Origin: Blattamonas nauphoetae
Taxonomy: Eukaryota; Preaxostyla; Oxymonadida
Assembly: GCA_033064195.1 (NCBI GenBank)
Contig: JARBJD010000677.1
Span: 1-24,463 of the forward strand
DNA length: 24,463 nt
Reading direction: 5' to 3'
Under the pieces are notes generated by a model. The model was not told the DNA's origin, made no database searches, and saw only the letters and a list, made by a program, of their open reading frames with translations. This document shows positions 19,962 through 24,463 of this stretch, in pieces. The position numbers and the translations under genes were made by a program. Numbering within the stretch: the first letter of the stretch is position 1; each line of letters begins with the position of its first letter.

Positions 19962-20774
19962 TCATGAGAGCACTATTCCGAGAACATCGGATGTGGATGA
20001 GTAAGGAGAGGTTGAAGGATGAACAATAGGGACGTAGAGTGAGAGACTGGACAAGTGAGCCATGGATGTGAGAGAGTATGTGGAAGCGACGTGCGCGAGG
20101 GAAGAGAAGGGAGTGATGCATGCGACAATAAACACGTGAACGATGTGGGCGAGCGTGACGATTGAGAGAATGCGGGCGAGCGGGACGATTGAGAAGATGC
20201 GGGCGAGCGTGACGAGTGGGGAGATGCGGGCGAGCGTGACGAGTGGGGAGATGCGGGCGAGCGTGACGATTGAGAAGATGCGGGCGAGCGTGACGATTGG
20301 GGAGATGCGGGCGAGCGTGACGATTGAGAAGATGCGGGCGAGCGTGACGATTGAGAAGATGCGGGCGAGCGTGACGATTGAGAAGATGCGGGCGAGCGTG
20401 ACGATTGAGAGGATGCGGGCGAGCGTGACGATTGAGAAGATGCGGGCGAGCGTGACGATTGAGAGGATGCGGGCGAGCGTGACGATTGAGAAGATGCGGG
20501 CGAGCGTGACGAGTGGGGAGATGCGGGCGAGTGCGCCGGAAGGATGGATGCGGGTGATGTAGTGTGTGCATGAGATGCGGGCGAGTGGATTGATCAGTGT
20601 GATGAGGACCAGCGAAAGGATCAGAGCGATGCGATTGAGCGAAGCGATGGGCCTGATGCACGACAGAGAGGTGATGTGTGTCAAGTGACTTCGAGTTTGC
20701 GGTGATGCTCCTTTTTCATTCCGTTCCAAGTTGAATTCTTTGTGTTTTTCCAGTACTTCTTCAAAGGATGTCAT
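19962..20774 (-). CDS. Possible 270-residue protein with nine-residue repeats
   Basis: An uninterrupted minus-strand frame starts at ATG 20774 with MTSFEEVLEKHKEFNLERNE, which looks like a genuine helical N-terminus, and runs through the 27-bp array to a stop at 19962. The array part is a hydrophobic nonapeptide with one Arg per repeat (ARIFSIVTL). The N-terminus may be a real exon, and the array may be intronic or lie in a real repeat protein. At least two other frames are also open across the array, so openness alone is weak evidence. Confidence 0.3.
   Translation of the reverse strand: MTSFEEVLEKHKEFNLERNEKGASPQTRSHLTHITSLSCIRPIASLNRIALILSLVLITLINPLARISCTHYITRIHPSGALARISPLVTLARIFSIVTLARILSIVTLARIFSIVTLARILSIVTLARIFSIVTLARIFSIVTLARIFSIVTLARISPIVTLARIFSIVTLARISPLVTLARISPLVTLARIFSIVPLARILSIVTLAHIVHVFIVACITPFSSLAHVASTYSLTSMAHLSSLSLYVPIVHPSTSPYSSTSDVLGIVLS
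20143..20560 (+). repeat. 27-bp minisatellite, about 15 copies
   Basis: The unit is ATGCGGGCGAGCGTGACGAT followed by TGAGAAG, with variants TGGGGAG and TGAGAGG in the last seven bases. About 14 close copies are followed by one degraded copy at 20521-20547. Because 27 is a multiple of three, the array is open in several frames: a nine-residue repeat MRASVTIEK on plus and LARIFSIVT or HARPHLLNR on minus. Confidence 0.95.
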
Positions 20775-21690
20775 TTTCTATTCAATATCTCCCTGAATTC
20801 CTAATGTTTCTTTCATTTTGGCTCCAACGGACCAAATCTTCAATCTCATTTCTTTCTCACTTGGAAGGCATTTGAACTCCTTTCTCAGTCGAGTTGTCTC
20901 GGGCATCCATCTTCATTCCACTTGTTCTTGTCTTTTGTCCTCGTTTGGCGCCCTCTACCGATCTGAGTCGCTGATCGTCGTCTAGCCCAATTGCCAATCT
21001 TCCTAATCGTTTGCTTTGAAGGGATATCTCTCCATTTCTCCTTCCCTACTATGTTCTTCTTCCTTTCTCTCCAATCCTTGATGTGTAATGTCTTTCTGTT
21101 CGCCTCTTTCAACACTCCATCACACCATCGTCATTCTCATCCGAACCCGTTGATGCAGCTGTGATATTCGAGTACCAGACAAGATATGAACAAAAATGAA
21201 TCAAACCATGTGCAGAATACTGTGATAAAAAGACAGACGAGGAAAAGATGGATGGAGGAAAGATCATGGTTGAATATTTTGTCCCTTCCGACTAATCTGG
21301 AAATAAAATAAGAAAATAGGTTGAAAACAACTTTTCGTGAGTCAACGCATGCCCAATTCATCTGTTTTGTTGATTGTTCAAAGTGATCCTCGATCAATCC
21401 ATAAAAACTTTGTTCCATCCCTCATTCGCCCAAACGGACTCCAATGCAAAAATAACCCTCCATAATAGATTTGTATGAGTTCACTCTTTGCTGCCAACTA
21501 GTTTTTGTTTCAATCCTGAACATCATCCTTAACGTCACATATGGTCTTGGTGTCTTATCAAGTTGGATCTGCTTCACATGTTTTCCATCAAGTTTAGTAG
21601 TTATAGAAGCGAATAGAGAACCAATCTGAAATTGTCATTGAAATCAAAACTAAAAGTCAAGTCCGATTGACCAATTTTGAATCTTGTATT
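20775..21690 (-). other. Unassigned interval with two weak minus-strand open frames
   Basis: A highly basic 76-codon frame at 20885-21115 (DWRERKKNIVGKEKWRDI) and a 93-codon frame at 21137-21418 (MEQSFYGLIEDHFEQSTKQ) lie on the minus strand. The second could contain a small intron, since TTATTTCCAG occurs on the minus strand near 21300. Neither is recognised. The rest, to 21690, is A- and T-rich and includes the inverted copy of a 23-bp word at 21521-21543. Confidence 0.3.
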
Positions 21691-21694
21691 ATAG

Positions 21695-21890
21695 TAGTGT
21701 CACCAATTAGTCCGGTGTCACTAATTCGGCATTTTCTTTGAAACGATAGAGGATGTGGTGAATATGAACTGTGTGAAATGATAGAGTTAAAAAAGTCCTC
21801 CTTCCCGAGAAAAACCTGCTAAACTGGTTGTGTGTTCAGTTTATGGGTCAGATCAAAAATCATCGGGAAAAAGAAGGAAGATTGGCTCTT
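21695..21890 (+). repeat. Diverged third copy of the inverted-repeat end sequence
   Basis: It begins TAGTAGTGTCACCAATTAG after TAT and aligns along its length with 13921-14110. The words GTGAATATGAACTGTGTGAA, TGATAGAGTTAA, GAGAAAAAC and TTGTGTGT are shared in order, interspersed with substitutions and small gaps. It has the same orientation as the left copy. It is clearly older than the near-identical pair, and no partner in inverted orientation is visible nearby. Confidence 0.8.
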
Positions 21891-22194
21891 AAAGATTGGA
21901 TATTATGCACAATGTGAATTCAACCTAACTATCTTCTATGATTTCAACACAATTTTGAGAAATGATATTCAAAAATGGGAACATCGATCAGGAACCATCA
22001 AAATGAATCCAGCGACACAGGGAATGAGCTTGATCTCGGCACATGTCAATCAAGTCAAGTGTCAGATTGACACGATGGATCAAGATGAAACGGATTGCCG
22101 AAACATGGCTCAGCAGTGGATTTGATCTGGGGAAGGTTTGGGAGGAGAGCAGAGGAGGGAGGTGATGGAGGTCAGTTCGGGAACAAACTTTAAT
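21891..22194 (+). other. Unassigned spacer before the 40-bp array
   Basis: A 97-codon plus-strand frame (21832-22125) crosses out of the diverged repeat copy and contains KMNPATQGMSLISAHVNQ. No domain is recognised and it may be chance. The sequence then grades into degenerate repeat units. Confidence 0.3.
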
Positions 22195-24463
22195 CTGGCG
22201 AGGCGGATAAGGAAGGGAGGGAAGAAAGAAGATTCCAGCGATGCGGATGAGGGGAGGAGGGAACAAACCTGATTTGTGCGATGCGGATGAGGGGAGGAGG
22301 GAACAAACCTGATTTGTGCGATGCGGATGAGGGGAGGAGGGACAACGATCAATTCTGCGATGCGGATGAGGGAAGGAGGGAACAAATAAGTCTTCTGCGA
22401 TGCGGATGAGGGGAGGAGGGAGCAAACCTGATTTCTGCGATGCGGATGAGGGGAGGAGGGAACAAACAAGATTTCTGCGATGCGGATGAGGGGAGGAGGG
22501 ACAACGATCAATTCTGCGATGCGGATGAGGGGAGGAGGGACAACGATCAATTCTGCGATGCGGATGAGAGGAGGAGGGAGCAAACCTGATTTCTGCGAAG
22601 CGGATGAGGAGAGGAGGGAACAAACAAGATTTCTGCGATGCGGATGAGGGGAGGAGGGAACAAACAAGTTTTCTGCGATGCGGATGAGAGGAGGAGGGAG
22701 CAAACCTGATTTCTGCGATGCGGATGAGAGGAGGAGGGAACAAACAAGTTTTCTGCGATGCGGATGAGAGGAGGAGGGAACAAACCTGATTTCTGCGATG
22801 CGGATGAGGGGAGGAGGGAACAAACAAGTTTTCTGCGATGCGGATGAGAGGAGGAGGGAGCAAACCTGATTTCTGCGATGCGGATGAGAGGAGGAGGGAA
22901 CAAACAAGTTTTCTGCGATGCGGATGAGAGGAGGAGGGAGCAAACCTGATTTCTGCGATGCGGATGAGGGGAGGAGGGAACAAACCTGATTTCTGCGATG
23001 CGGATGAGGGGAGGAGGGAACAAACAAGATTTCTGCGATGCGGATGAGAGGAGGAGGGAGCAAACCTGATTTCTGCGATGCGGATGAGGGGAGGAGGGAA
23101 CAAACAAGTTTTCTGCGATGCGGATGAGAGGAGGAGGGAGCAAACCTGATTTCTGCGATGCGGATGAGAGGAGGAGGGAACAAACAAGTTTTCTGCGATG
23201 CGGATGAGGGGAGGAGGGAGCAAACCTGATTTCTGCGATGCGGATGAGAGGAGGAGGGAACAAACAAGATTTCTGCGATGCGGATGAGGGGAGGAGGGAC
23301 AACGATCAATTCTGCGATGCGGATGAGGGAGGAGGGACAACGATCAATTCTGCGATGCGGATGAGAGGAGGAGGGAGCAAACCTGATTTCTGCGATGCGG
23401 ATGAGGGGAGGAGGGAACAAACAAGTTTTCTGCGATGCGGATGAGAGGAGGAGGGAGCAAACCTGATTTCTGCGATGCGGATGAGAGGAGGAGGGAACAA
23501 ACAAGTTTTCTGCGATGCGGATGAGAGGAGGAGGGAGCAAACCTGATTTCTGCGATGCGGATGAGGGGAGGAGGGAACAAACCTGATTTCTGCGATGCGG
23601 ACGAGAGGAGGAGGGAGCAAACCTGATTTCTGCGATGCGGATGAGAGGAGGAGGGAACAAACAAGATTTCTGCGATGCGGATGAGAGGAGGAGGGAACAA
23701 ACCTGATTTCTGCGATGCGGATGAGGGGAGGAGGGAACAAACAAGATTTCTGCGATGCGGATGAGAGGAGGAGGGAGCAAACCTGATTTCTGCGATGCGG
23801 ATGAGGGAGGAGGGAACAAACAAGTTTTCTGCGATGCGGATGAGGGAGGAGGGACAACGATCAATTCTGCGATGCGGATGAGGGGAGGAGGGAGTAAACC
23901 TGATTTCTGCGATGCGGATGAGAGGAGGAGGGAACAAACCTGATTTCTGCGATGCGGATGAGGGGAGGAGGGAACAAACAAGTTTTCTGCGATGCGGATG
24001 AGAGGAGGAGGGAACAAACAAGTCTTCTGCGATGCGGATGAGGGGAGGAGGGAACAAACAAGATTTCTGCGATGCGGATGAGAGGAGGAGGGAACAAACC
24101 TGATTTCTGCGATGCGGATGAGGGGAGGAGGGAACAAACCTGATTTCTGCGATGCGGATGAGAGGAGGAGGGAGCAAACCTGATTTCTGCGATGCGGATG
24201 AGGGAAGGAGGGAACAAACAAGTCTTCTGCGATGCGGATGAGGGGAGGAGGGAACAAACAAGATTTCTGCGATGCGGATGAGGGGAGGAGGGAACAAACA
24301 AGATTTCTGCGATGCGGATGAGGGGAGAGGGAGCAAACCTGATTTCTGCGATGCGGATGAGAGGAGGAGAGGAGCAAACCTGATTTCTGCGATGCGGATG
24401 AGGGAGGAGGGAACAAACAAGTTTTCTGCGATGCGGATGAGGGAGGAGGAGCAAACCTGATTC
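22195..24463 (+). repeat. 40-bp minisatellite array, about 56 copies, continuing past the window
   Basis: Each unit is a conserved half, TGCGATGCGGATGAGRGGAG followed by GAGGGA, plus a variable half of three main types: GCAAACCTGATTTC, ACAAACAAGWTTTC, and a shorter CAACGATCAATTC. All units have the same orientation. The first units (22195-22320) are more degenerate and carry GATTTG in place of GATTTC. The minus strand lacks stops in any frame, giving artificial long frames of up to 768 codons built from IRIAEIRFAP, HPHRRNQVCS and SSASQKSGLL in turn. The array reaches the window end, so its full length is unknown. Confidence 0.96.

Noticed and set aside
22110-24416. A 768-codon minus-strand open frame over the 40-bp array
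   Set aside because: The unit has no stop codon in any minus-strand frame and its length is not a multiple of three, so all three frames stay open by composition. The frame ends in unrelated sequence and has no signal or domain.
22195-24463. CRISPR array
   Set aside because: The variable halves are not unique spacers but a handful of recurring types, units are contiguous, and the surroundings are eukaryotic.
22195-24463. Telomeric repeat
   Set aside because: The unit is 40 bp with a mixed sequence, and no TTAGGG-type short repeat appears in the window.
1-24463. tRNA, rRNA or other structured RNA genes
   Set aside because: No cloverleaf boxes or conserved rRNA words were found by eye.

Overview
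The window is nuclear DNA from a eukaryote, probably a protist. It holds a nucleoporin with FG repeats, a kinetochore-scaffold-like protein, a large secretory surface protein, and short GT-AG introns (about 61-82 nt), one with a textbook branch-point motif. The surface protein resembles, from memory and unchecked, a large family in oxymonad flagellates (Preaxostyla, e.g. Blattamonas), so an oxymonad is my best guess. I see no rRNA, tRNA, CRISPR, bacterial operon or telomere repeat.

Layout. 1-5210 (minus): one very large surface-protein gene. It has a signal peptide at 5210, beta-helix-like repeats, Ig-like modules and a second beta-helix block, and its 3' end lies outside the window. 5211-6470: no recognised gene. 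6471-7776 (plus): Nup54-type FG nucleoporin. 8061 to about 10620 (plus): a KNL1/Spc105-like protein with one clear intron, five 26-residue repeats and a C-terminal coiled coil. About 10400-12524 (plus): unrecognised coding DNA with a second clear intron and a Ser/Pro-rich tail. 12538-13110: a weak candidate for another surface-family piece. 13140-13510: purine-rich tandem repeats. 13921-17236: a 3.3-kb segment bounded by 228-bp near-identical inverted repeats next to TA dinucleotides, enclosing an unrecognised plus-strand coding region. 18669 to about 19960 (minus): unrecognised coding DNA with one intron. 20143-20560: a 27-bp minisatellite. 21695-21890: a diverged third copy of the inverted-repeat sequence. 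About 22195 to the window end: at least 2.2 kb of a 40-bp minisatellite with an alternating higher-order pattern.

A theme across the window is that recognisable proteins run through two or three frames of the same strand without gaps. Some switches fall at 7-nt homopolymers, so consensus indels are the simplest cause. Gene decay or real slippage/frameshifting are alternatives. The 228-bp inverted repeats, which differ by one substitution and no indel, show that the error rate is not uniformly high. Exact protein boundaries are therefore approximate. The genes do not form a pathway; Nup54 (nuclear pore) and the KNL1-like protein (kinetochore) are adjacent on one strand, but nothing shows they are co-regulated.
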